From: Mycobacterium parascrofulaceum ATCC BAA-614
GTDB taxonomy: Bacteria > Actinomycetota > Actinomycetes > Mycobacteriales > Mycobacteriaceae
Assembly: GCF_000164135.1 (NCBI RefSeq)
Contig: NZ_GG770553.1
Span: 67,795 to 131,794 of the forward strand
Direction of reading: 5' to 3'
DNA: 64,000 nt
Below are positions 1 to 8,152 of the stretch, one piece after another. Within the stretch, counting starts at the first letter, position 1, and the number at the start of each line of letters is the position of its first letter. A program made the position numbers and the translations under genes. Below the pieces are notes generated by a model. It had not been told where the DNA came from and made no database searches. It was given only the letters and a program-made list of their open reading frames with translations.

Positions 1-734
1 AGCCGGCTCCCCCCGGCCAGCCCGCGCCCACGATGGTGACGGGTTCGTTCGTCTCGGCGGCGCGCGGCGGCATCAACACCAACTGGGCCATCGCGCGTCC
101 GCCGGGCCAAACCAAGGCGCTGCGACCGGTGATCGCGCTGCACGGCAAGGGCAGCGACGCATCCACGGTGATGGCCGGCGGCGTCGAGCAAGGTCTTGCC
201 CAGGCCGTCGACGCGGGTCTGCCACCGTTTGCGGTCGTCGCGGTCGACGGCGGCGGCAGTTATTGGCACAAGCGGGCGTCCGGCGAGGACAGCGGGGCGA
301 TGGTGCTCGACGAGCTCATCCCGATGCTGGGCGGGCAGAACCTGGACACCTCGCGGGTGGCGTTCCTCGGCTGGTCGATGGGCGGCTACGGCGCGTTGCT
401 GCTCGGCGGCCGGCTGGGTCCGGCACGCACCGCGGCGATCTGCGCGGTCAGCCCCGCACTGTGGCTCTCCCTGGGGGCGGCGGCACCCGGCGCGTTCGAC
501 GGGCCCGACGACTTCGCGGCGAATTCGGTGTTCGGGATGCCGGCGCTGGCATCGATTCCCATCCGGGTCGATTGCGGCGACAGCGATCCGTTCTACGCCG
601 CGACCAAGCAGTTCGTTGCGCAACTGCCCCATCCGCCCGCGGGCGGCTTCTCGCCCGGGGGGCACAACGGGCAGTTCTGGAGTTCGCAACTGCCGGCCGA
701 GCTGACCTGGATGGCGCCGCTGCTGACGGCCTGA
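1..734 (+). CDS. Exported esterase, alpha/beta hydrolase (5' end outside window)
   Basis: The frame is open to the left edge, with Pro-rich codons before the first Met at base 33, so the true start and probably a signal peptide lie outside the window. What remains is an esterase-type alpha/beta hydrolase: an oxyanion-loop segment LHGKGSD, the nucleophile elbow GWSMGGYGALL, an Asp in DCGDSDPFY and a His in GGHNGQFW, which complete a Ser-Asp-His triad. The position beside ggtA matches the Rv0774c-type exported protein of M. tuberculosis, about 300 aa, so roughly a quarter is missing. The substrate is unknown; an ester or acyl group at the cell surface is inferred. Confidence 0.85.
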   Translation, partial: PAPPGQPAPTMVTGSFVSAARGGINTNWAIARPPGQTKALRPVIALHGKGSDASTVMAGGVEQGLAQAVDAGLPPFAVVAVDGGGSYWHKRASGEDSGAMVLDELIPMLGGQNLDTSRVAFLGWSMGGYGALLLGGRLGPARTAAICAVSPALWLSLGAAAPGAFDGPDDFAANSVFGMPALASIPIRVDCGDSDPFYAATKQFVAQLPHPPAGGFSPGGHNGQFWSSQLPAELTWMAPLLTA

Positions 735-740
735 CTGCGC

Positions 741-812
741 TTGGCATCGAGCGTCACGCGCCTTGGCCATCGAGCGTCACGCTAGCGCGGCGCCGGGCAC
801 CGAGCGTCACGC
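741..812. repeat. Three copies of CGAGCGTCACGC upstream of ggtA
   Basis: The 12-mer cgagcgtcacgc occurs at 748-759, 771-782 and 801-812. The first two copies sit in a longer near-identical unit beginning ttggc(c)atcgagcgtcacg. The spacer lies between the esterase stop and the likely ggtA start. A related sequence forms the arms of the palindrome near 63.5 kb, so this looks like a dispersed intergenic element rather than a gene-specific operator. Confidence 0.6.
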
Positions 813-831
813 CAGCGCTACCCTCGCGAAG

Positions 832-2415
832 GTGACCGCACCTTTCGACTGGACCTTCCCGTATGCCTGGCCACGAAAGCCCGTCCTGGCCGAAAACGTC
901 GTGTGCACGTCACAACCGCTGGCCGCCCAGGCGGGCCTTCGGATGCTCGCCGAGGGCGGAAGCGCCGTGGACGCCGCAATCGCCACCGCCATCGCCCTCA
1001 CGGTGGTAGAGCCCGTCTCCAACGGTATCGGCTCGGATGCCTTCGCCATCGTGTGGGACGGCCGGCAACTGCATGGGCTGAACGCGTCCGGGCGTTCGCC
1101 CGCCGCTTGGACACCGGAGTACTTCGGCGGCAACGCCATTCCCTTGGTCGGCTGGAACGCGGTCACGGTGCCCGGCGCGGTGTCCGCATGGTCCGAACTA
1201 CACGCCAAGTTCGGCAAGCTGCCGTTCGAAACACTGTTTGAGCCGGCAATTCACTATGCGCACAACGGTTTCCTAGTCTCGCCCATCGTCGCCGGGCAGT
1301 GGGCGGCGCAGATTCCGCTGTTCGAAAAGCAGCCCGGCTTCGCCGCCGCGTTCATGCCCGCCGGGCGGGCGCCGAAACCCGGTGAGCTGTTCCGGTTGAC
1401 CGAGCAGGCCGCATCCCTGGAGATGATCGCCGCGACCAACGGCGAGGCGTTCTACCGGGGAGAGCTGGCCGCCCGGCTCGAGGCGCACTCACTCGCCAGC
1501 GCGGGCGTCATGCGGGCCAGCGACCTCGCCGCTCATCGCGCCGACTGGGTGGACACCATCGCCGCCGGCTACCGCGGGTATACCGTCCACGAGATCCCGC
1601 CCAACGGCCACGGCATCGTGGCCCTGATCGCCCTGGGGATCCTGGAGCACTTCGACATCGCCTCGTTCCCAGTCGATTCCGCGGACAGTGTGCACCTGCA
1701 GATCGAAGCGGTGAAGCTGGCGTTCGCCGACGCGGAGGCCTACGTCGCCGACATCGAGCACATGCCGCTGCGCCCGGAGGAGCTGCTGGACACCGAATAC
1801 CTGCGGCAACGCGCCGCCCTGATCGATCACCGGCGGGCGAAGCCGGCGTCCGCGGGCACGCCGGGCGGCGGAACGGTGTACCTGACCGCCGCGGACGCCG
1901 CGGGCATGATGGTGTCGATGATCCAGTCGAACTACATGGGGTTCGGATCCGGCGTCGTGGTGCCGGGCACTGGGATCTCGCTGCAGAACCGCGGCGCCAA
2001 TTTCGTCGCGGCGGAAGGTCATCCGAATCGGGTGGGCCCCGCCAAACGCCCCTACCACACCATCATCCCGGGCTTCGTCACCAAAGACGGCGCCCCGGTG
2101 ATGAGCTTCGGCGTGATGGGCGGAACGATGCAACCCCAGGGCCACACGCAGGTGATGGTGCGCATCGCCGATTACGGACAGAATCCGCAGGCCGCGTGCG
2201 ACGGCCCCCGGTTCCGGTGGGTGCAGGGTTTGCAGGTCGCCTGCGAGAGGGGTTTTCCGGTCGCGACGCTCGACGAGCTTCGGCGCCGCGGTCACGACCT
2301 GGTGGCGGTCGACGACTACAACCAGTTCGGCAGCTGCCAGGCGATCTGGCGTCTGGACGGCGGCTATTGTGCCGCGAGCGATCCCCGCCGCGACGGCCAG
2401 GCCGCCGGTATCTAG
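832..2415 (+). CDS. ggtA: Gamma-glutamyltransferase
   Basis: This is an Ntn-hydrolase gamma-glutamyltransferase family enzyme, expected to mature autocatalytically into two subunits and to cleave or transfer gamma-glutamyl groups such as that of glutathione-like peptides. The nucleophile region [10 protein letters not shown] carries the candidate catalytic Thr near residue 348, followed by the small-subunit motif NRGANF and a glycine pair in [14 protein letters not shown] chose the GTG at 832 because upstream codons from the ATG at 763 are made of the CGAGCGTCACGC repeat; from 832 the protein (527 aa) is near the 512 aa recalled for GgtA of M. tuberculosis. The gene converges on purD and the two stop codons share the four bases CTAG. 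Confidence 0.88.
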   Translation: MTAPFDWTFPYAWPRKPVLAENVVCTSQPLAAQAGLRMLAEGGSAVDAAIATAIALTVVEPVSNGIGSDAFAIVWDGRQLHGLNASGRSPAAWTPEYFGGNAIPLVGWNAVTVPGAVSAWSELHAKFGKLPFETLFEPAIHYAHNGFLVSPIVAGQWAAQIPLFEKQPGFAAAFMPAGRAPKPGELFRLTEQAASLEMIAATNGEAFYRGELAARLEAHSLASAGVMRASDLAAHRADWVDTIAAGYRGYTVHEIPPNGHGIVALIALGILEHFDIASFPVDSADSVHLQIEAVKLAFADAEAYVADIEHMPLRPEELLDTEYLRQRAALIDHRRAKPASAGTPGGGTVYLTAADAAGMMVSMIQSNYMGFGSGVVVPGTGISLQNRGANFVAAEGHPNRVGPAKRPYHTIIPGFVTKDGAPVMSFGVMGGTMQPQGHTQVMVRIADYGQNPQAACDGPRFRWVQGLQVACERGFPVATLDELRRRGHDLVAVDDYNQFGSCQAIWRLDGGYCAASDPRRDGQAAGI

Positions 2416-3680
2416 ACGCTGATCCTGCCCTCCGCGGCCAGCAGCGCGATGTCGCCTCGAAAGTGGCTGCCCGGCAAGCGGATCGACCGCATGAGCTCGT
2501 ATGCCTGCGCCCGCGCGGCGGCGAGGTCGGCGCCGGTGCCCACCACCGACAGGACGCGGCCCCCCGACGACACCACCTCGCCGTCGTCACGACGCGCCGT
2601 GCCCGCGTGCAGCACTCCCTCGGCCTCGGCGCCGGTGACCACATCCCCGACCCGGGGCCGTCCGGGATAGTTCTCCGCCGCCAGCACCACCGTGACGGCC
2701 GCCCCCTCCCGCCAGCGCAACTCGCCCAACTCGGCCAGTTTGCCGGTGCCCGCCGCGTACAGCAGCTGTCCGAGCGGCGATTCCAGCAGCGCCAGGACGG
2801 CCTGGGTTTCGGGATCGCCGAACCGGCAGTTGAATTCGACCACGGCCGGGCCGCCGGCGGTGATCGCCAGGCCGACGTACAGCAACCCGCAGAACGGGCT
2901 GTCGCGCCGGACCAACTCAGCCGCAACGGGTTCCACGATGTTGGCGACGATGTCGCGGTACACCTCGTCGGGAAGCCAGGGCAGGGGCGCGTAGGCGCCC
3001 ATGCCGCCGGTGTTGGGACCGGTGTCGCCCTCGCCGACGCGCTTGAAGTCCTGCGCCGGCAGCAACGGCACCACGGTCTCGCCGTCGACCACGCAGAACA
3101 GCGAGACCTCGGGGCCGTCCAGATAGGACTCCAGCAGCACCGGGTGGCCCGCCTCGAGCAGTTCGGCGGCGTGCGCCCGGGCGATGCCGCGATCCGCGGT
3201 CACCACCACGCCCTTGCCGGCGGCCAAACGGTCGTCCTTGACCACCCAGGCCGGGTCACCGGCCGGAGGGCCGAACCGGTCCAGCGCGGCGTCCAAATGG
3301 GCCGGACTGTCCACGGTTTCGCTGGCCGCGGTACGCACGCCGGCCGCGGCCATGACCTCCTTGGCGAACGCCTTCGACCCCTCGATGCGGGCGGCATCCT
3401 TGCTGGGGCCGAAGCAGACGATGCCGGCGGCGCGCAGCGCGTCGGCCACCCCGAGCACCAACGGCACCTCGGGACCGATCACCACCAGGTCGGCCCGGAC
3501 CTCTCGGGCGAGGGCGACGACGTCGGCGCCCGAGGTGACGTCGACGTCGTGCTGCTCGGCCACTCGGGCGGTGCCGGCGTTGCCGGGAGCCACCCATAGG
3601 GCCGTGACCTGCGGGTCTTTCCGGAGCGCCAGCAGCAGCGCGTGCTCTCGGGCACCGGAACCGATCACCAGGACTCGCAC
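2412..3680 (-). CDS. purD: Phosphoribosylamine-glycine ligase
   Basis: PurD is the ATP-grasp enzyme of purine synthesis that joins phosphoribosylamine and glycine to give GAR. The sequence has the N-terminal [15 protein letters not shown] signature, the central ATP-grasp region with GKGVVVT and GPEVSLF, and the GARS C-terminal segment containing FGDPETQ. The 422 aa length is normal. The start is GTG. Its neighbour upstream is the carboxymuconolactone decarboxylase family gene, with about 100 bases between them that hold a strong palindrome, so purD may have its own promoter or receive attenuated read-through. Confidence 0.96.
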   Translation of the reverse strand: MRVLVIGSGAREHALLLALRKDPQVTALWVAPGNAGTARVAEQHDVDVTSGADVVALAREVRADLVVIGPEVPLVLGVADALRAAGIVCFGPSKDAARIEGSKAFAKEVMAAAGVRTAASETVDSPAHLDAALDRFGPPAGDPAWVVKDDRLAAGKGVVVTADRGIARAHAAELLEAGHPVLLESYLDGPEVSLFCVVDGETVVPLLPAQDFKRVGEGDTGPNTGGMGAYAPLPWLPDEVYRDIVANIVEPVAAELVRRDSPFCGLLYVGLAITAGGPAVVEFNCRFGDPETQAVLALLESPLGQLLYAAGTGKLAELGELRWREGAAVTVVLAAENYPGRPRVGDVVTGAEAEGVLHAGTARRDDGEVVSSGGRVLSVVGTGADLAAARAQAYELMRSIRLPGSHFRGDIALLAAEGRISV

Positions 3681-3715
3681 GACACGTCAGAGTAGCCGGG
3701 CGGTCCGTCATCACC

Positions 3716-3775
3716 GCGAGCAGTCGCAAAATCGCACGGTTTCGACTCGGAACGTGCGATTTTGCGTCTGCTCGC
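3716..3775. repeat. Intergenic palindrome, 23-bp arms
   Basis: The left arm (3716-3738) and right arm (3753-3775) are reverse complements with a single mismatch, around a 14-base loop. The arms contain cgcaaaatcgcac. It lies upstream of the purD GTG, downstream of the preceding gene on the same strand. It could be a terminator without a T-run or a dispersed palindromic element; I recall similar cgcaaaatcg spacers in other mycobacterial genomes. Confidence 0.75.
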
Positions 3776-3780
3776 CGAAG

Positions 3781-4218
3781 CTAGTCGGCCTTGCCCCTGT
3801 GCATGTTGACGGCGGCGTCCACGTTGGCCTTCTTGTCCTCACCGGCGCCCTTGGCCGCGGCCTTCTTGCGCTTGGCGACGACGGCGTCGACGGCCCCGTT
3901 GAGCGCCGAGCCCAGCGGGAACCCGAGGTAGTGGGTGAGGAAGACCGCCATCTCCTTCAGCTCGGTCTCGGTGAGCTCCCCGTTGAGCAACGCGGCGTTG
4001 ATCTGGATCTCGGCCAGGTCGCGATTCCCGACCGCCGTCACCGCCGTCAGCGTCATGATGCGCTTGTCGCGCATCGACAATCCCGGTCGCGTCCAGATGC
4101 TGCCGAACAGGTGGTCGACGGTCAGGTCGAAGTACGCGTCGCCCTCGATGTTGGGCATCTCCCAGCCGTAGACCTCGTTCATCTTCTCGAGGCCCCTGCG
4201 GCGAATCTCGTCCATCAC
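3781..4218 (-). CDS. Carboxymuconolactone decarboxylase family protein
   Basis: This is a 145-aa all-helical protein of the carboxymuconolactone decarboxylase/AhpD-like superfamily. The typical core is visible: GSIWTRPGLSMRDKRIMTL followed by NRDLAEIQINAALLNGELT and EMAVFLTHYLGFPLGSAL. The redox CxxC of AhpD is absent, so a decarboxylase or lactone-acting role is more likely than peroxidase partner. The C-terminus is Lys/Ala rich. It ends the aldA operon; its ATG overlaps the stop of the preceding dehydrogenase by four bases, indicating translational coupling. Position matches Rv0771. The substrate is unknown. Confidence 0.88.
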   Translation of the reverse strand: MMDEIRRRGLEKMNEVYGWEMPNIEGDAYFDLTVDHLFGSIWTRPGLSMRDKRIMTLTAVTAVGNRDLAEIQINAALLNGELTETELKEMAVFLTHYLGFPLGSALNGAVDAVVAKRKKAAAKGAGEDKKANVDAAVNMHRGKAD

Positions 4219-5072
4219 GCCTCTTTCTCTGTGTGTGGTACCCCGAGGCCGGCCGCCAGCCCCTCGTACGCCAGCCGCGCCAGCGGCAAGTCGACGGACA
4301 CCGCCCCGCCCAGCGCCAGGGCCAGGCTCAGGTCCTTCTCGCCGAGGCCCCGGGTGTGCAGGAACGGCTGATACAGGAAATGCCCCGGGTCAAGGTCTTT
4401 CATGTCGTCGCGGACCATGATCGCTCCCGGCCCGCCGGTGAGGGCGTCGGTGTGGCGCACCACCCGGCCCAGCGCCTGCAGATCCAGCCCCGCGGCCTCG
4501 GCCAGTTTCATGGCTTCGCACGCCGCCACGTACGACGTGAACGTCAACATGTTGCGGGCCAGCTTCATTCGCGTCCCCGCCCCCGGCCCGCCGGCGTGGA
4601 TGACCACGGCGGCCCAGTGTTTGAACGCCGGCTTGATCCGCTCGTACACCTCGCGATCGGCTCCGACCATCGTGGCCAGCTCACCTTTCGCGGCAGCGGC
4701 CGCACCGCCGCTGACGGGTGCATCGACGACGTGGATGCCATGTGGTTTGTGTTCGGCCGCCAGCTCGACGGCGGTGGTGTCGCTGATGGTCGAATGGATC
4801 GCGATGACGGTGCCGGGCTTGGCGTGGGCCGCCAGCTCACCGACGACCTCCCGCACCTGGGCGTCGTTGAGCACGGTGATGTGGATGATGTCGGCGGCGG
4901 CGACGTCGGCGACGCTGTCGGCCAGGCCGGCGCCCTTCTCGGCCAGCGGCGTCATCGCCTCCGTGCGGATGTCGTAAACCGTCACCCCGCCCGGCCACTC
5001 GGTCATCTTCGTGGCCATCGGCGCGCCCATGTTGCCCAAACCGATGTAGCCCAGCTTCAAGTCTTGACTCAT
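4215..5072 (-). CDS. 3-hydroxyisobutyrate dehydrogenase-like oxidoreductase
   Basis: This 285-aa enzyme is a beta-hydroxyacid dehydrogenase. The N-terminal Rossmann motif is GYIGLGNMGAPMA, the substrate-binding signature is DAPVSGGAAAAAKG, and the catalytic Lys region is GTRMKLARNML. The C-terminal half is the helical domain of 6-phosphogluconate dehydrogenase relatives. It would oxidise a 2- or 3-hydroxyacid or semialdehyde precursor using NAD(P). It overlaps both operon neighbours by four bases. Together with AldA and the SDR this suggests stepwise oxidation of an alcohol/aldehyde intermediate; it matches Rv0770 in order. Confidence 0.9.
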   Translation of the reverse strand: MSQDLKLGYIGLGNMGAPMATKMTEWPGGVTVYDIRTEAMTPLAEKGAGLADSVADVAAADIIHITVLNDAQVREVVGELAAHAKPGTVIAIHSTISDTTAVELAAEHKPHGIHVVDAPVSGGAAAAAKGELATMVGADREVYERIKPAFKHWAAVVIHAGGPGAGTRMKLARNMLTFTSYVAACEAMKLAEAAGLDLQALGRVVRHTDALTGGPGAIMVRDDMKDLDPGHFLYQPFLHTRGLGEKDLSLALALGGAVSVDLPLARLAYEGLAAGLGVPHTEKEA

Positions 5073-5818
5073 GACCGGATTATCTGCCCGCCGTCAACGT
5101 TGAAGATCTGCCCCGTGATCCACGACGCCTCATCGGAGAGCAAGAACAGGCACATTCCCACCAGGTCTTCGGGAGTTCCCATGCGCGACAGGGGAAGTCC
5201 TTTGACGATGTCGGCAACCATCTCTTGCGGGGTGGTGGTGCGGTTGGCCTCGGTGTCGATCGGCCCCGGCGCGATCGCGTTGATCCGGATGTTCTGGCCG
5301 CCCAGCTCACGGGATAGCTGCTGCGTCAGGCCGTTGATGCCGACCTTGGCCAGGCCGTAGTAGTTCGAGTACAACCACGCCGCGGTCGACGACTGGTTCA
5401 CGATCGCCCCGCCGCCGCGCTTAACCATCTTTTTGTAAACGGCGCGCGTGCACCACAACGCGCCGTCGAGGTTGACGCTCATGAACTTCTTGTAGTACTC
5501 GGGATCGATGGTGAGCAGGAAGTCCAGTTTCATGCCACCGAAGATGGCGGCGTTGTTCACGAGGTAGTCGATGCCGCCGAACTCCGCCAGCGTGCGATCG
5601 GCCATCGCCTTGGCCGACGCCGGGTCGGACACGTCGACCGGGACGCTGATGGCCGTGCCGCCGTCCGCGGCGATCTGCTTGGCCACCCCCTCGGCCGCCT
5701 CCGCATTGATGTCGGCCACGACGACCGCGGCACCCTCGCGGGCCAGCGCCTCGGCGTACGCCTGGCCGATGCCGCCACCGGAGCCGGTGACGATGGCGAC
5801 CTTGTTCTCGAATCTCAT
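5069..5818 (-). CDS. Short-chain dehydrogenase/reductase
   Basis: This is a classical SDR of 249 aa. The cofactor motif TGSGGGIGQAYA is at residues 11-22, NNAAI is at about 88, the catalytic Ser is in NQSSTAAW, and YYGLAK supplies the Tyr-xxx-Lys pair. The C-terminal ITGQIFNVDGG is typical. An acidic residue after beta-2 (VVADINAEA) suggests NAD preference. It follows aldA by 18 bases and overlaps the next gene by four, so it is the second gene of the aldA operon (Rv0769 position). The substrate cannot be read from sequence. Confidence 0.92.
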   Translation of the reverse strand: MRFENKVAIVTGSGGGIGQAYAEALAREGAAVVVADINAEAAEGVAKQIAADGGTAISVPVDVSDPASAKAMADRTLAEFGGIDYLVNNAAIFGGMKLDFLLTIDPEYYKKFMSVNLDGALWCTRAVYKKMVKRGGGAIVNQSSTAAWLYSNYYGLAKVGINGLTQQLSRELGGQNIRINAIAPGPIDTEANRTTTPQEMVADIVKGLPLSRMGTPEDLVGMCLFLLSDEASWITGQIFNVDGGQIIRS

Positions 5819-5836
5819 GCTCCGCAGCTCCTTCGG

Positions 5837-7303
5837 TTAAACCGCTGTCGCGATGGTCTTGATTTCCAGGTACTCCTCGAATCCGGCCAGGCCCATCTCG
5901 CGCCCGTTTCCGGACTGCTTGTAGCCGCCGAAGGGTGCGTCGGCCGAGTACCACACGCCGCCGTTGACATTGATCGTGCCCGCGCGCACCCGCGCGGCGA
6001 CCCGCGCCGCCCTGTCGCGGTCGGCGCCGAACACGGTGCCCGACAACCCGTATGGCGAGTCGTTGGCGATGCGCACGGCGTCGTCGTCGCCGTCGTGCGG
6101 GATCACCGTCAGGACGGGACCGAAGATCTCCTCGCGCGCGCAGCGGGCGTCGTTGCCCAGCCCCGCGATCACGGTGGGCTCGATGAAGAATCCGACGTCG
6201 CGGTCGGCCGGCCGCCCGCCGCCGCAGGCGAACGTCCCGCCCTCGGCGATGGCCGAGTCGAGATAGCCCTGTATGCGGTCGCGCTGGCGGGCGGAAATCA
6301 CCGGGCCGCAGATGGTTCCGGGGTCGGTGGGGTCGCCGGCCTTGATGCCCCCCATCGTTGCGGCCGCGATGGCGACGGCTTCGTCGTAGCGCGCCCGGGG
6401 CACCACCAGCCGGGTGGTGATCGCGCACCCTTGCCCGGCGTGCATGCAGACCGAGAATCCTGCCACGCCGACCGCGCCCCCCAGGTCGGCGTCGTCGAGG
6501 ACGATGAACGCCGACTTGCCGCCCAGCTCGAGGAAGACCTTTTTGATCGTGGCGGCGCCGTCGGCCATCACGCTGCGGCCGGTGGCGGTCGAGCCGGTGA
6601 ACGAAACCATGTCCACCCGAGGGTCTTTGGCCAACAGCGCGCCCACTCCGTGGTCGCTGGACGTGACGATGTTGATCACGCCGGGCGGGAAGTCGGTGTG
6701 TTCGGCGATGAGTTCGCCCAATACGGCGGCGCACCACGGCGTGTCGGGGGCCGGCTTGAGGACGACGGTGTTCCCGGCGGCCAGCGCGGGCCCGATCTTG
6801 GCCAGGTTGATCTGGTGGGGGAAGTTCCACGGGGTGATCGCGCCGACGACGCCGACGGCCTCGCGGGCGATGGTGCGCCGGGTGGGTATCCCCATCGGCG
6901 CCGCCTCGCCGAGATCCTGGTTGTATTCGTAGGATTCGGCGGTGTCGGCGGCGAAGGCCAGGTCGTTGACCGGGACCTCCAGCTGGGCGATCGCCGTGAG
7001 CATTCGCGGCGCCCCCACTTCGGCGATGGTCAGGTCGCGCAGCTCCTCGAGGTGCTGCTGCATCGCCTCGCGCAGCTGGCGCACGCACCGCACCCGCAGC
7101 TCGGTGTTGCGCGACCAGTCCGTTTCGTCGAACGCCCGCCGCGCGGCGTCGATGGCGCGGCCCATGTCGTCGGCGTCGGCGTCGGCCGCCGCCCCGAGGA
7201 CTTCCTCGGTCGCGGGGTTGATCGTCGGAAAGGTACCGGCCGCCCCGGGCGACATCTTGCCGTCGATGAACAGAGCACTTACGCCGTCGGCCAGTAAGGC
7301 CAT
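5837..7303 (-). CDS. aldA: NAD-dependent aldehyde dehydrogenase
   Basis: This ALDH superfamily enzyme (488 aa) oxidises an aldehyde to the carboxylate. Landmarks are GVVGAITPWNFPHQIN, the cofactor segment FTGSTATGRSVM, the general base in LELGGKSAFIVL, and the catalytic Cys in MHAGQGCAITTR. PFGGYKQSGNGRE is the usual C-terminal signature. I placed the start at the ATG preceded by ggagcggaag, giving a length that matches Rv0768 AldA (489 aa); the open frame continues further upstream but enters the regulatory region. It is the first gene of a four-gene operon and is transcribed away from the TetR gene, with a TGGACA-N2-TGTCC palindrome in its promoter region. Confidence 0.94.
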   Translation of the reverse strand: MALLADGVSALFIDGKMSPGAAGTFPTINPATEEVLGAAADADADDMGRAIDAARRAFDETDWSRNTELRVRCVRQLREAMQQHLEELRDLTIAEVGAPRMLTAIAQLEVPVNDLAFAADTAESYEYNQDLGEAAPMGIPTRRTIAREAVGVVGAITPWNFPHQINLAKIGPALAAGNTVVLKPAPDTPWCAAVLGELIAEHTDFPPGVINIVTSSDHGVGALLAKDPRVDMVSFTGSTATGRSVMADGAATIKKVFLELGGKSAFIVLDDADLGGAVGVAGFSVCMHAGQGCAITTRLVVPRARYDEAVAIAAATMGGIKAGDPTDPGTICGPVISARQRDRIQGYLDSAIAEGGTFACGGGRPADRDVGFFIEPTVIAGLGNDARCAREEIFGPVLTVIPHDGDDDAVRIANDSPYGLSGTVFGADRDRAARVAARVRAGTINVNGGVWYSADAPFGGYKQSGNGREMGLAGFEEYLEIKTIATAV

Positions 7304-7348
7304 CTTCCGCTCCCGTCTACACGCACCGAATCGAGCCCGCGAAAACAA

Positions 7349-7362
7349 TGGACAGTTGTCCG
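7349..7362. promoter_or_regulatory. Probable TetR operator, aldA side
   Basis: TGGACAGTTGTCCG is an inverted repeat with a two-base spacer. It lies 46 bases upstream of the aldA ATG in the divergent promoter region. The same pattern recurs at 7507-7520 over the start of the TetR gene, and I saw it nowhere else among the spacers inspected. The pairing with the adjacent regulator is inferred from position. Confidence 0.65.
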
Positions 7363-7506
7363 ATATTGCCCGATGGAACCATAGCCGCCGCGCCGTCGGC
7401 GGTGCAAGGGCCGATCCTGCCCGGTCGCGCCGCGCGCCGGAAATCAGCACCTTAACCGGCAGATACAGCGATCGGGCTTGCTTCCACCCGCTGGGGTCCG
7501 ATAGCT

Positions 7507-7520
7507 TGGACATGTGTCCA
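7507..7520. promoter_or_regulatory. Probable TetR operator over the TetR start codon
   Basis: TGGACATGTGTCCA has 6-bp inverted arms and a two-base spacer, and matches the aldA-side site at every arm position but the last. The GTG start of the TetR gene lies inside it (7514), so binding would block initiation of its own transcript or translation, as expected for negative autoregulation. Confidence 0.65.
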
Positions 7521-8152
7521 GCGATGCACTGGTGGCGACGACGTCTCACGCCGAGGAACAGACCGGTCGGCCGGCGCGCAACCGCCGGCAGGAGGAGACC
7601 TTCCGCAAGGTGCTCGCGGCCGGCATCGAGACACTGCGCGAGAAGTCGTACGCCGACCTGACGGTGCGTGTTGTGGCAGCCCGCGCCAAGGTAGCCCCGG
7701 CGACGGCGTACACCTACTTCTCGTCCAAGAACCACCTGATCGCCGAGGTCTACCTCGACCTGGTGCGCCAGGTCCCCTACTTCACCGATGTCAACGACCC
7801 GATGCCCACCCGGGTGGAGCAGGTGTTGCGCCACCTGGCCGTGGTGGTCGCCGACGAGCCCGAGGTCAGCGCCGCATGCACCACGGCGTTGCTCAGCGGT
7901 GGCGCCGAGCCCGCCGTGCGGGCCGCGCGCGACCGGATCGGCGCGGAGATCCACCGCCGCATCACCTCGGCCATGGGCCCCGACGCCGACCCGACCGCCG
8001 TGTCCGCGCTGGAGATGTCCTTCTTCGGGGCGCTGGTTCAGGCCGGCAGCGGCGAATTCACCTACCGCGAGATCGCCGACCGCCTGGCCTACGTGGTGCG
8101 GCTGATCCTCACCGGCGCGAAAGAGACGAGCCAGGAGACGACCACCGAATGA
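7514..8152 (+). CDS. TetR-family repressor of the cyp51 cluster
   Basis: This is a 212-aa TetR regulator. The N-terminal helix-turn-helix spans about residues 20-70: RRQEETFRKVLAAGIETLREKSYADLTVRVVAARAKVAPATAYTYFSSK in outline, with the recognition helix around PATAYTYF. The C-terminal ligand domain is unrelated to named families. It precedes cyp123 with an ATGA overlap and is divergent from aldA, the Rv0767c position. Two palindromes, one over its own start, are the likely operators. The start is GTG. The ligand may be a sterol or an aldehyde; that is inference. Confidence 0.92.
   Translation: MSSDALVATTSHAEEQTGRPARNRRQEETFRKVLAAGIETLREKSYADLTVRVVAARAKVAPATAYTYFSSKNHLIAEVYLDLVRQVPYFTDVNDPMPTRVEQVLRHLAVVVADEPEVSAACTTALLSGGAEPAVRAARDRIGAEIHRRITSAMGPDADPTAVSALEMSFFGALVQAGSGEFTYREIADRLAYVVRLILTGAKETSQETTTE

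Noticed and set aside
7304..7954. In-frame upstream extension of aldA to a start within the TetR gene
   Set aside because: It would run through both operators and antisense to the TetR gene; the ATG at 7303 has a ribosome site and gives family length.
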